Of a stretch of DNA of 64,000 nucleotides, positions 38,715 to 51,000 are shown one piece after another. This DNA is from Corydoras sp. C115 (lineage: Eukaryota > Chordata > Actinopteri > Siluriformes > Callichthyidae). Where the stretch lies: the NCBI GenBank assembly GCA_019802505.1, contig JAFMOC010000038.1, forward strand, positions 2,134,501 through 2,198,500, read 5' to 3'. Numbering within the stretch: the first letter of the stretch is position 1; each line of letters opens with the position of its first letter. The notes below the pieces were generated by a model that saw nothing but the letters and a program-made list of their open reading frames with translations, was not told the DNA's origin and did not search any database. The position numbers were made by a program, and so were the translations under genes.

Positions 38715-38746
38715 CTTTTTTGTTTTCTTTTTTCCAGGTTTACAGG
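38715..38746 (-). other. haspin: haspin 5' UTR part of first coding exon
   Basis: The acceptor (tgtttctttcag) at 38748-38747 precedes 32 bases of leader before the ATG. The leader could be read in frame without a stop, so a start further upstream is not excluded. The chosen start fits the short conserved N-terminal block. Confidence 0.6.
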
Positions 38747-39080
38747 CTGAAAGAAACAAATCACAAATAATGTTAAAATACTGCGAAGAATAAGCTATAT
38801 TACTTTAATAATTACTATATAATCTATACAATATTGCAATATAGTATTATCACTCGGCTGCCATTCAAAATTAATTAACCAAGAAATGATAAAGTTCAAC
38901 TAATTTCTGATCTTCACAGTGCTTTGGTGCATGTAAATCATGATATGAACAAAAATGATCACTGAAAAAGTGTTGGAAAATGTTACAAAATGATTTGCAC
39001 AGTTTGATAGACCGCAGCACTGATATACCAATGAAGAGCAGCCTATGACATCACAAAAAATATCTAAGGTACAACTAAAG

Positions 39081-39435
39081 GCGGCGGCACGGATGCTTAG
39101 TGGTCAGCACGTTCGTCTCTCAGCGCTAGGGATTCCGGGTTTAAAATCCCCATCTGGGTGGAGTTTCCATGTTCTCCCCGTGTCCACGTGGGTTTCCTCC
39201 GGGTTCTCCGGTTTCCTCCCACAGTCCAAAAACATGGACCAAGTCAACTGAGTTCTCCAAATTCCTCCATATAGAGTGCGTCTGTGTGTGTGTGTGTGAG
39301 CACAACGATAGATTGGCACCCTGTCCTGGGTGTATCTGCCCAGCGCCCGAAACATTCTCAACTGGATGGGCATGGGGAACCCCCCCGCGACCCTGATATA
39401 GGATAAAGCGGAAGATAATGGATGAATGGATGGAT
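39081..39435 (+). repeat. SINE in haspin intron 1
   Basis: Forward full-length copy with moderate divergence and a tail drifting to (GGAT)n. Confidence 0.82.
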
Positions 39436-39816
39436 ACAACAAACGGCCTGAGACCAAGGTATAAGAATCCATCATTACAAGAACACTGAACCACAATGAT
39501 GACCATGATAGGGTTCCAAACAGAAAAGCTGTGATGTGATCACTCCCATCTGAAGACTAAACATGTAAACAAGCCAAAAAAGGTTTGCTTTTTTTTTGCA
39601 AAAAATACTATATAAAGAAATAGACTCGGAACTTGCTACAGAAGTTTACCATAGAAAGATTCTTAAAAATGAATGCATTTATTGTTTAAGAGTAATAATC
39701 TTTGACACATGACAAACAGAGCTCAATAAAACAGCTTTACGACGACTTTGTAAACGTGGAGATGTTATGCATTTTTACATTATTGCATATTAATAATTCA
39801 ATACACATTAAAAGGA

Positions 39817-40142
39817 GGCACAGTTCTCCTCTCAGCACTAGGGATTCCCGGTTCGAATCCCCATCTGGGTGGAGTTTCCATGTTCTCCCCGTGTCTGCGT
39901 GGGTTTCCTCCGGGTTCTCCGGTTTCCTCCCACAGTCCAAAAACATGGATCAAGTCAATTGAGTTCTCCAAATTGCCCCATATAGAGTGTGTCTGTGTGA
40001 GTGAGTGTGTGCCCAGCGATGGATTGGCACCCTGTCCTGGGTCTATCTGCCCAGCGCCCGAGACGTTCTCCCCTGGATGGGCATGGGGAACCCCACCGCG
40101 ACCCTAATAGAGGATAAAGCAGGAGATAATGAATGAATGAAT
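39817..40142 (+). repeat. SINE with target duplication in haspin intron 1
   Basis: Forward copy lacking most of the head (starts near the cctctcagcactaggg block), flanked by attaaaagga at 39807-39816 and 40143-40152. It is close to the intact reference copy, so probably young. Confidence 0.88.
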
Positions 40143-40405
40143 ATTAAAAGGACAGCAGCACTGTCAGCTCTGATACCGTAAAGTCCAGAATATATGAGCC
40201 TGCTAAAAGCATTTTGTTTAATTACCAAAAAATATATATATTACAGAAAAGTCCTGAATGGTAAACAAAAAAACAAAAAAACGAGCGATTCAATTAAAGA
40301 CAACTAAAAACTTAAAGCACAATGTAAATATGAAGAGACAATGTGGACAATGCGGGGTTAGATCCGAATAAAAAACAACACTTTGTGACAATATAACTTA
40401 CCTTA

Positions 40406-40600
40406 CCGCAATATCACATTGGAGGTTAATACTTATAACAGACAAACGAAACCCCTAAACCCATTAAAACTGTTGATCTGCAGAAGTTACATTTATAACT
40501 CAGCGGGATTTCAAACAGTAGCCATTTTTTTAATCAAAAGCCGCCTATATGGTTCAAACTGAACAAGGCTTTTGATTGGCTGCAGCCACCGCTGTCGTCA
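40406..40600 (-). promoter_or_regulatory. haspin: haspin promoter with CCAAT box and CHR-like elements; probable leader exon
   Basis: On the minus strand, CAGCCAATCAAAAG (about 40583-40570) gives a CCAAT box. It is followed by TTTGAA at about 40557-40552 and again near 40516, the core of the cell-cycle homology region. Further on, a donor TTGCG|GTAAGG near 40407 would end a non-coding leader exon. This fits a G2/M-regulated mitotic kinase gene, but the transcription start is unknown. Confidence 0.45.
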
Positions 40601-41380
40601 CGCGTTATATTCGTTGCAAGAGCGGCTCCCTTTACAGAATAAAGGTTTAATCCCAATTTTAAGAACAAAAATCGCTGTTTAAGGGAAAAAATATTGAAAT
40701 TACTTGAAATAGTTTATTTCAGGATTTTGTGAGTTTAAGGGAAATTAGACGATATTGCAAATAAGGTCCTTGCTGCATGAAAAACAAATCCAAAAATAAA
40801 TTCGCATAATCACAAATATCCAGGTCAAACTAATGTTTATTTTCTGGATTTATTGCTGAAGTGACAGACTTTATCATCAAGAATCTCTGCTTACTCTCAT
40901 GTACTCCTGATCTGACTGACTGTAAATGTAATCTTTTAAAAAGTATGGATATTTTTAGGTTATATTTTAGCTAATATTATATATATAATTATGTATGTAA
41001 ACCCAGCAGACAGATTGGCCTTCAGTGTTCTGAATAATATAATGTATGTTAGATAAACAAAGTATTAAATACATTATATTACTTTTGATCCACTTTAATC
41101 ACTTCCTGAATTAAGGATGCTTTGTCACAAGGGTTGATCTGCTGGTTTACTGTGCCTTCATATATGGACCTTGCACACTGGATGTTTTTTTTTTTATTAT
41201 GCCTTGTAATTCATTCACTTTACAATGACAGTCTGCTGTTTTATTGTCTTTAAGCTTCAGAAATTCTTCTTAGAATGTTCTGGAAGTCATCGTATGCTTT
41301 ATAAATGCAAAATGGCATGAACAAAATATATCACAGTGTTTAATATTTTCTATAACTCACATACTTATTTTATTTCATAT

Positions 41381-41382
41381 TA

Positions 41383-41464
<82 letters not shown>
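41381..41464. repeat. Long (AT)n microsatellite
   Basis: About 40 uninterrupted AT units, in the head-to-head spacer between haspin and agpat4. Confidence 0.92.
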
Positions 41465-41466
<2 letters not shown>

Positions 41467-41799
41467 CTTTTCTTAAGAGTGAATGGCATAGCAGTGAACA
41501 TATTTTCACTTCTGGAAGATATGAGAGGAGTTTATCCAAATAAAGCATTTCACAAACAATTTGAATTTTAAGGAGTGTGGGTTCTCATGCATTTCTTTTC
41601 AATTTTACAATATTTCAAACTAAAAAGTAACCAGTCACTTACAAACAACAACAATTGAAATATTGCTAACATAAATCTTTTTTTATTATTATTATAAAAT
41701 GCTGTGTTAACCAAAAGAGGAGAGAAAATATATAATATGACATTTGAAAGTTTGTAATATCTTGAAAATATAAACTTTTCAAGATATTACAAGCTTTAC

Positions 41800-42035
41800 A
41801 TGGGGGGGGGGGGGTCCCATGCCCATACAGGGGAGAATGGAGACAGGGCACCATTCCATCCTTGAGCACATATTCACACTATATAGAGGCAATTTAGAGC
41901 AGTCAATTCACCTTGAATTCATGTTTTTGGACTGTTGGAGGAAACCAGAGAACCATGAAAAACCTCACACAACACAAGCAGAACATGGAAACTCATGATT
42001 CAAATCAGGCAGACATATGCAAACAAGCCGCCCAA
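41800..42035 (-). repeat. SINE, degenerate, with expanded G tract
   Basis: Reverse copy; the family's short G run has grown to about 13 G near 41802-41814. The tail and part of the body are missing. Confidence 0.7.
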
Positions 42036-42221
42036 GATTTTAATTTGTATAATTATTTAGTAACTACACCCTAAATGGCCATTTTCTTGCCATTCTACAG
42101 TTCTTAAAGAGAACTTGTAAATGACAATATGAGACCATTTTTAATTTTAGTCCTATGGGAGCATTTATCAAAAAGACCACAATACTATAAAAACAATTCA
42201 TATTTAATTATGCATATTATC

Positions 42222-42549
42222 CACCCATCCATTATCTTCCACTTTAACCTCTATTAGCGTCACGGGGGACGTTATGCCCATCCAGGGGGAGAACGTCTCG
42301 GGAGCAGGGCAGACACACCCAGGACAGGGTGCCAATCTATCACTGGGCACACACTCACTCATACAGACACACTCTATATGGGGCAATTTGGAGAATTAAA
42401 TTGACTGATGTTTTTGGACTGTGAGAGGAAACCGGAGAACCCGGAGGAAACCCACATGCACATGGGGAGAACATGTAAACCACCCAGAATGGGATTCGAA
42501 CTGGGCGCTGAGAGGAGAACGTGCTAACCACTAAGCCACCATGCTGCCC
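42222..42549 (-). repeat. SINE, full length, diverged
   Basis: Reverse copy with several small deletions relative to the intact copy at 8101. It forms the left border of the tandem array. Confidence 0.82.
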
Positions 42550-44602
42550 CATGCTGCAGATTATGTCTGATAAAAAAGGATCAATAGCTAAAGTATCTTA
42601 TATAAAATCAGGTTTCAATGTTTTTATTATTCTAAACATTCTAACCTTAAGTCCTCTACATTTCTTTTACATTTAGTGGGGTTACAAACTTTTTGTTGTA
42701 GGCTACTGGTTACCAAACAAATGTTTGATATTTATTCATTCATTATCTTCAACTTTATCCTATATTAGGGTCGGGGGGGGGGGGGGGGGGTTCCCCATGC
42801 CCATCCAGGGGAGAACGTTTCGGGCGCTGGGAAGATACACCCAGGACAGGGCGCCAATCTATCGCTGGGCACACACTCACACACACAGACACACTCTACA
42901 TGGGGCAATTTGGAGAACTCAATTGACTTGATCCATGTTTTTGGACTGTGGGAGGAAACCGGAGAACCTGGAGGAAACCCATGCAGAAACGAGAACATGG
43001 AAACTCCACCCAGATGGGGATTTGGATCCCTAGAGCTGAGAGGCGAACGTGCTAACCACTAAGCCACCCATGTTGCAGATTATGCCTGATAAAAAAGGGT
43101 CAATAGCTAAAGTATCTTATCTAAAATCATGGTGTGATGTATTTATTATTCTAAAACATTCAAACCTTAAGTCCTCTACATTTCTTGTCCCAGTAGTTTT
43201 AGTTAAACGTTTAGTGGGGTTACAAACTTTTTGCTGTAGGCTACTGGTTACCAAACACGTTTGATATCCAACCAGTTAAAAAGTGTCAACCAACCTAAAC
43301 AAAAAGCAAAAATGACATGAATTCTGTTGTGTTTCAAATTCTACGTTTGCTTTCATTCATTCATTTATTATCTCCCGCTTTATCCTCTATTAGGGTCGCG
43401 GTGGGGTTCCCCATGCCCATCCAGGGGAGAACGTCTCGGGCGCTGGGCAGATAGACCCAGGACAGGGCGCCAATCCATCGCTGGGCACACACTCACTCAC
43501 ACAGACACACTCTATATGGGGCAATTTGGAGAATTCAATTGACTTGATCCATGTTTTTGGACTGTGGGAGGAAACCGAAGAACATGGAGGAAACCCATGC
43601 GGACACGAGAACATGGAAACTCCACCCAGATGGGGATTCGAACCAGGAATCCCTAGTGCTGAGAGGCGAACGTGCTAACCACTAAGCCACCCATGTTGCA
43701 GATTATGCCTGATAAAAAAGGGTCATTAGCTAAAGTATCTTATATAAAATCATGGTGTGATGCATTTATTATTCTAAAACATTCCAACCTTAAGTCCTCT
43801 ACATTTCTTGTCCCAGTAGTTTTAGTTAAACGTTTAGTGGGGTTACAAACTTTTTGCTGTAGGCTACTGGTTACCAAACACACGTTTGATATCCAACCAG
43901 TTAAAAAGTGTCAACCAACCTAAACAAAAAGCAAAAACGACATGAATTCTGTTGTGTTTCAAATTCTACGTTTGCTTTCATTCATTCATTTATTATCTCC
44001 CGCTTTATCCTCTATTAGGGTCGCGGTGGGGTTCCCCATGCCCATCCAGGGGAGAACGTCTCGGGCGCTGGGCAGATAGACCCAGGACAGGGCGCCAATC
44101 CATCGCTGGGCACACACTCACTCACACAGACACACTCTATATGGGGCAATTTGGAGAATTCAATTGACTTGATCCATGTTTTTGGACTGTGGGAGGAAAC
44201 CGGAGAACCTGGAGGAAACCCATGCGGACACGAGAACATGGAAACTCCACCCAGATGGGGATTTGAACCGGGAATCCCTAGTGCTGAGAGGCGAACGTGC
44301 TAACCACTAAGCCACCCATGTTGCAGATTATGCCTGATAAAAAAGGGTCAATAGCTAAAGTATCTTATATAAAATCATGGTGTGATGCATTTATTATTCT
44401 AAAACATTCCAACCTTAAGTCCTCTACATTTCTTGTCCCAGTAGTTTTAGTGAAACGTTTAGTGGGGTTACAAACTTTTTGCTGTAGGCTACTGGTTACC
44501 AAACACACGTTTGATATCCAACCAGTTAAAAAGTGTCAACCAACCTAAACAAAAAGCAAAAACGACATGAATTCTGTTGTATTTCAAATTCTACGTTTGC
44601 TG
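42550..44602. repeat. Tandem array of a ~624-bp unit containing a SINE
   Basis: The unit start catgytgcagattatg occurs at 42550, 43069, 43692 and 44317, giving spacings of 519, 623 and 625 bp. Each of the first three units has about 285 bp (about 180 bp in unit 1) of non-SINE sequence followed by one reverse SINE (42734-43067, 43355-43690, 43978-44315). The last unit has only the non-SINE part. Units 2 and 3 are nearly identical, so the last duplication was recent. Short ORFs in it are not genes. Confidence 0.92.
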
Positions 44603-45139
44603 TTCGAGAAAATTAATCGAGCCAGGGCGGAATGTATTGTAAATGTATTTAAAAACCGGCGACAAAATCCGACTCATGACGGAAAGAGCCACAGCCAGTA
44701 CTCGCTCATGACTCATGTACTCGCTGAATGTTTCATGGTTTTATTCGCGTTTTAAGACTTTAAACAGCAGACGATGTACCGACGGACGGACACGAAGCTG
44801 CTGAGTGAAACTCCCCGCGTTGTTGTTCGGTTCTGTCTCGTCAGGTGGAGGAGGTTCAGCGCCCTTTAAGAAGCTGCCGCTTCGGGTGTGGCCTCGGATT
44901 CCTGATTCTCTCAGCATGCGTTTCTGATTCACACTCTCTGCTCTTTTCCGCCGCAAGAAAAGTGTGCGACATTCTCTGATTTTAGTATGTTTGTCTTTTC
45001 CGTTGTAGCAAATAGACATTTGGGACGAAATAACTTTTATGAAATGTTATATTGTGTTTGTGAACTGAGTCTCCGTTTGTGTTCGTCACAGCGGGCCGGC
45101 GGGCGGCGGGGCTGAAGCATGAAGTGGATCCTCTAACAG
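44600..45139 (+). promoter_or_regulatory. agpat4: agpat4 promoter and non-coding leader exon with a short uORF
   Basis: GC content rises sharply (gcgggccggcgggcggcggg near 45091-45110). A strong donor (AACAG|GTGAGC) ends the probable leader exon at 45139. The leader holds a five-codon upstream ORF, ATG at 45119 to TAA at 45136. The agpat4 coding start lies in the next exon behind an acceptor at 46925. Confidence 0.6.
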
Positions 45140-45284
45140 GTGAGCAGTTCAGTGGCGTGATCTCTTAAACGGACTCGTTCTCATTACTTTATTAGTTTAA
45201 TTTTTTTGTTTTTGCCAAAGACTGCTATCTAACTTTAAAGTCTAAGACCAAAAAGTGAAATATCATATATATATATAGATACTG

Positions 45285-46080
45285 GTTAAACGCACTGCTG
45301 TTGTAGCATATCATCCTAAAGGTGTGACTATGGAGGTATTCGCCATAGTTGTTAAGAGAGGTTAAATGAGTTAAATCAATCTAGTGATACTATACTGACC
45401 TTATACTATAACACCAAAAAGTTAAACTTTCATTCATCCATTATCTTCCGCTTTATCCTCTATTAGGGTCGCGGTGGGGTTCCCCATGCCCATCCAGGGG
45501 AGAACGTTTCGGGCGCTGGGCAGATAGACCCAGGACAGGACGCCAATCTATCGCTGGGCACACACTCACTCACACAGACACACTTTACATGGGGCAATTT
45601 GGAGAACTCAATTGACTTGATCCATGTTTTTGGACTGTTGGAGGAAACCGGAGAACCCGGAGGAAACCCACGCAGACATGGGCAGAACATGGAAAGTCCA
45701 CCCAGATGGGGATTCGAACCGGGAATCCCTAGTGCTGAGAGGCAAGCGTGCTAACCACTAAGCCACCGTGCCGCCCTAAGTGAAACTTTATTTACTAAAT
45801 ACATAAATACTGTATAAAGGTTCTGCTGTTGTAGCACATACTCCTAAAGGTGTGACATGTATTCGCCGTAGTTTTTAAGAGTGGTTAAAGTGGTTAGCCA
45901 TACTCTACTGACCTTATACTATAACACCAAAAAGTGAAACTTTATTTACTAAATACATAAATACTGTATAAAGGTTCTGCTGTTGTAGCACATACTCCTA
46001 AAGGTGTGAATTATTCACCATAGTTTGTGCAGAGTGGTAATTTGAGTTACTGCCAACTTGAACCAATCGAGCCATACTCC
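45285..46080. repeat. Three copies of a ~154-bp direct repeat, first separated by a SINE
   Basis: A unit containing ctgctgttgtagca and ctaaaggtgtga recurs: about 45285-45430, 45781-45934 and 45935-46080. The last two are exactly 154 bp apart. The SINE at 45431-45774 sits between the first and second units. Confidence 0.8.
45431..45774 (-). repeat. SINE in agpat4 leader intron
   Basis: Reverse full-length copy flanked by aagttaaacttt (45419-45430) and aagtgaaacttt (45778-45789), an imperfect target duplication that may also reflect the surrounding direct repeat. Confidence 0.85.
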
Positions 46081-46954
46081 ACCGATTTTATCAACTAGGT
46101 GTTTCCCATTTTACTTTAAAAATCATTATTAATAACACTTGATACAGTCATATATAACATTTTGGAAATATTGTGGCTTTCATACCACCCAGTGTGGTGG
46201 TATGAAAAGTGTGTTGCAAGGTGAGCTGTTTTAAAATAGGTGTTGCCCAATGCTGTCAGTTGTTTGTGGTTAACCCTAGGATTCGGCCCACGCCACTCAA
46301 CGCTCTCACGCCCATTTGTGAGCCAAAACGCACTTACTTTTGAACTGTGAACTACTTCAATCTTGGTTTAAAACCAACAGGCGTGCCATGCTTTTCCTGT
46401 TTTATTGGTTTACGTACACATCGCCTAAAGCTGCATGATTTTAAGCCTCACAGTAAAGATTTTTGTAAGAAATCAGATGGGTTTTTTTTGCTTCTGTTTG
46501 TTCCACCCACTCACTGATCAGCTATAATATTAAAATTGAGATGAAGCTGGCTTGGCTATGCTTTTTGTCAAGATGCACTCTAAATCTATTAATAACATCA
46601 AAGGAAACATCACTTGTGTTATAACATTTTCTTCTTGAAAGTTTTCTTAAAGGTGCGGTCATGAACTTCTACCGCTTTGCCCCCTGGATTTGCACATAAA
46701 AAAACAGTAAAAATGGCTTTAAAACATAAACTACTGATGATTTCTCCTTTAAACTCACCCTGGTGACTCCGTTTTCCTATTCAAATCAGCAGGTGTCTAC
46801 AGTCCAGACCAGTTCCACCATCTGCCTCATTTAAAATCCTTATGATCACTACTTTAGACATTCTAAATTCAATTCTGTTGATCTACTTAATTAAAATAAC
46901 TCATCCTTTAACTCTTCTGTTGTAGAGACAAAAACCGAAGATTATCGACTAATA

Positions 46955-48018
46955 ATGATGCACCTCTTGGGGTTTATAAAGACCCAGTTCCTTTGTCATC
47001 TTCTCATCTGTTTTGTGTTCCTGGTCAGTGGTCTTATAATCAACATTCTGCAGCTATGCATACTGCCATTATGGTGGATCAACAAACAACTTGCTCGCAA
47101 AATCAACTGCAGACTGGCCTACAGTATAAGCAGCCGTAAGTACAAGGCATTACAATGGTTTTCTCACATGAAATGAAGCTGGGTGTGGTAGAGCATATCG
47201 GACTGTTGATCAGAAAGTCCAGGGTTGAGTCTTAAAACAGCCACAGAGTTACATTTGCTTTTATAAAATTGCTTTTAGTCCCTGTGAAATGTGGATATGA
47301 ACGCCTGATTGATGGTAAAAACAATGTGTTTTTGTCAATGCAGTCAGTTTGATTGTGGTATTGTCTTTAATGAATTGCATATTGTGAAACAGACATGTTA
47401 GTTTTTTAGTTGCTATTTAAAGGATGGGTCACAGCAGACATATTACTGTGCACTGAAATGTTGCTTGGTTTTTCTAGTATTTCCTGTTTGGCAGGTTGCC
47501 AGAGTAACATAATTATTACAGTTATTAACAAAGAATTACAATTCCTTTATCTTGATGGAAGGGAAGAGACAATGACAGATTTTGATGGTAGGAATTTTGC
47601 TTTAGAAATAATCATGATTATACAATTCATTATTATGCAATAACTAAATTCACAGAGAATTAGAAATCCTTTATCTGTCTAACTTTATTGAAGGGAAGAG
47701 ACGATGTCAGATTTCGATTGTTCGGTTATTTAGAAATAATCAGGATTATACGATTATTATGCAATAATTAAATTCACAGGAACGTTGAATGATTTATATT
47801 TGTTTTGTTTTATGTTAATACAAAAACATTTATTTTATGGAAGATGACACAGGGCATTTGCTGAATTTTTAACAGAAAATATTCTTAATAACATGAAATA
47901 TTAAATTATTTTGTGAAAATCAAAGCAAAACAAAAATGTCTCCCTTAAAGTTCATATTTATATCCACGCCCCCCCATAAGGACAATGTAAACATACAAAC
48001 ATATGTCATTTGTGCCAA

Positions 48019-48052
<34 letters not shown>

Positions 48053-51000
48053 AATGAATGTTTTGAATGTTATCACCTCCCTGGTTTTAATAATGTAAAT
48101 AAGTCCGAGTCTTTGTTGTCTATTTAAAAATAATTTGCAAATCAGCCTTATGAAGTAAGATTATTATGCAGAGCAGTCACAAACAAACCCTGCACATTAA
48201 CCATCAAGCACTGTTGTGGAGGGGTACTGAATATGGTAAATTAACTATAAATGCACTTAAATATATTAATTAAGAGCTTGTATTTTAATGTTTTTGTTGC
48301 ATCTTGCACCGTGGTCATCATACCAGTATTTATGGTTCTACTGCACCTGAAATGCTTGATCCTAAATGCATTACACTGATTAGCTTCATCATTGTTTGAT
48401 CAGACCACATTTGTAGTTGCAAAACTAGTTTGACTGAAGGGAAACGACTTTTTGTGGATCTGTTCAGAGATGGTGGCTCTGCTGGAATGGTGGTCTGGGA
48501 CTGAATGCACACTCTACACTGATCCTGAGTCTTATTCCTATTATGGCAATGAAAATGCAATTGTCGTTCTCAACCACAACTTTGAGATTGATTTTCTCTG
48601 TGGTTGGACTTTCTGTGAAAGGTTTGGTGTTCTCGGGGTAAGAAATGCACAACTATTATTCTTTATTATCGTCTATTATTCAACCAAATGTTTAGAGCTT
48701 GATGAAATGAAATAGCTGAAGTAATTAAAATATTATAATGAATTTTATATACATATTTCTAATGGCAAATTTTTAAATGCTCCTTTTCGAACAATTCTGC
48801 ACAGAGTTCTAAGGTGATGGCCAAAAAGGAGCTTGCTTATGTACCAATAATTGGCTGGATGTGGTATTTCCTGGAAATTGTCTTCTGTAAAAGAAACTGG
48901 GAGGAGGATCGCAGGACTGTGTTACAGAGTCTGGAACGCCTTCGGGATTATCCTGAGAACTTCTGGGTATGTTTAAGGTTTTTCCTATCTAATTAAAGAA
49001 AAGTGTTGTGGAACTGCATTAAAGTTGACATTTATAGAAGTACAGATGGACAAAAAGGCTTTAATAAAGATTTAATAAAGTAATGAAGCACGAGAGGATG
49101 CTGTGAAGCGGTCAGGTGTTATTGTCAGTAATGTCACAGCTGCAAAAATGGCTCATCCCGCTTATCAGGTTTAAGGACCCGAACTACTCTTAAAAACGAC
49201 TGTTTTTAAGCAGTTAAACAGGTTAAGGGAGGCTAGAGAATATAAGTGTGAACTCAATAAGTGTTCAAGTCTTGACACAGCCTATCCAATCACAAACCCT
49301 AACTCCAGTTTACCTGAACTACATGGCTTTGGCCTGTAGGTTACTGATATTTCCACTAAACACCCTAAAAGACCCTTGACCACTCACCTGGAAATCAAAC
49401 TCAGGACTTTCCTGCTGTCAAGGCCATGACATGTTAACTGCTTAGCAAGATGAGCTGGGTTCTTGTCTGCTTTGTCCAAAAACAGAAGGCATGTGAGACA
49501 GAGAAATGGAAATGAACAGCATGAAAAATGAATGCTTAAACAAATAGGAATGTCTTACATGAGTGTTAAATTCAGCATCAGATGATATGTTTGTTTTATC
49601 GACCATATTTAGTTTCTGCTCTTCTGTGAGGGAACCCGCTTCACTGAGAAGAAACACCGCATCAGCATGGAGGTGGCAGAGAAGAAAGGCCTACCCAAAC
49701 TCAAATACCATCTTTTGCCTCGTACCAAGGGCTTTTGTGTAACCGTTCAGCAGCTTAGAGGAAAAGGTGAGGACAACCCCAAACAACAGTAAACAAAAAA
49801 ATGAATACAAACCACCTAAAAACTACCAAATGTGGGGTAATATGTTAATTGAAGTTGTCCCACTACAATGCAAATCAGTTTCCAGTCTTGAAGATGTAAC
49901 TTGGCTCACCCTGATTAAGTTTGTGTCTCCTCTGTAGTTACTGCTGTGTACGATTCTACACTTAATTTCAGAGACAATGAAGCACCAACCTTACTTGGAA
50001 TACTTAATGGGAAAAAGTACCATGCTGACTTATACGTGAGGTAAGAAAATCATTGGGATTTATGAAAGGAAGCTTTCAAAAAGCAACCTTTAAAGTTAAA
50101 GAAGTCCCACAACCACGAAAATCTAAAAGTAGCCTCTAGAGGAAAAAAAAATACATAAACATAAGAAAAAAAAAACCTATGAATATACATTGACACATAT
50201 GTAATATCAAGTAAGTAAAGTATGCATTGTAGACAATTGCATTATTTTCTACAATTGGGGAGGTTTCTTTTTTTCATCTGTTCCAGCATGACCGTGACAC
50301 AGGTCAGAAAGCAAGGTCCATAAAGGCATAGTGGATTAAGTTTGACGTGGAAGCACACGACTGATTCACAATGAGCTCTGCCCCCATTTGATTGTGAGCC
50401 AGGTGCATTCATCAAACATCAGTGTCTGACCTCACAAATGCTCTTCTGGATGAATTCCAAAATTTATTCAGCAAAAACTTCAGGTCACACGTTCAAAAGT
50501 TTGTAAAAAGCTTTCCCAGAAGTGTGGAAGTTGTTAGGTGGGTTGTACTTGGAATATGATAAATGTACATGTTGGTGTCCAAATACACTTGAGGAGCACA
50601 TTTGAGAGCAGTACAAACACAGATCGTAGCTCTGAATTTCTCTACAGGAAGACCTACAGAGCTCAATGCTAATGGCCATAGACATGCCAAATACAATCTT
50701 TATAAATCAGACTTGTTACTTCAATTTGTGGCCGTTAGTTTGTTTTGCATGCTATTCCTGTCCACATGCACCATTTTCATGTTTTACTGACCAGTAGAGC
50801 AACAGCACAGAAACAGTCTGTACTTACCCACACTCAGCCGGAACAAAAACTGCCACCTGCCTTTTCTCTCTTCTTCTCGACCTCATTATGACCCACTGAC
50901 GTGCCAGCTGCTTGTTGTGTTGTGGGAGAAACGACTGCATCATGCTGAAACCCATCAGAGTGCTCATGGCACCTTAGAGAACAGATGTGTTTGCAGTCCA

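Noticed and set aside
42734..44315. Regularly spaced identical blocks resembling a CRISPR-like array
   Set aside because: Spacing is about 624 bp with SINE-sized repeats in a eukaryotic genome; it is tandem segment duplication.
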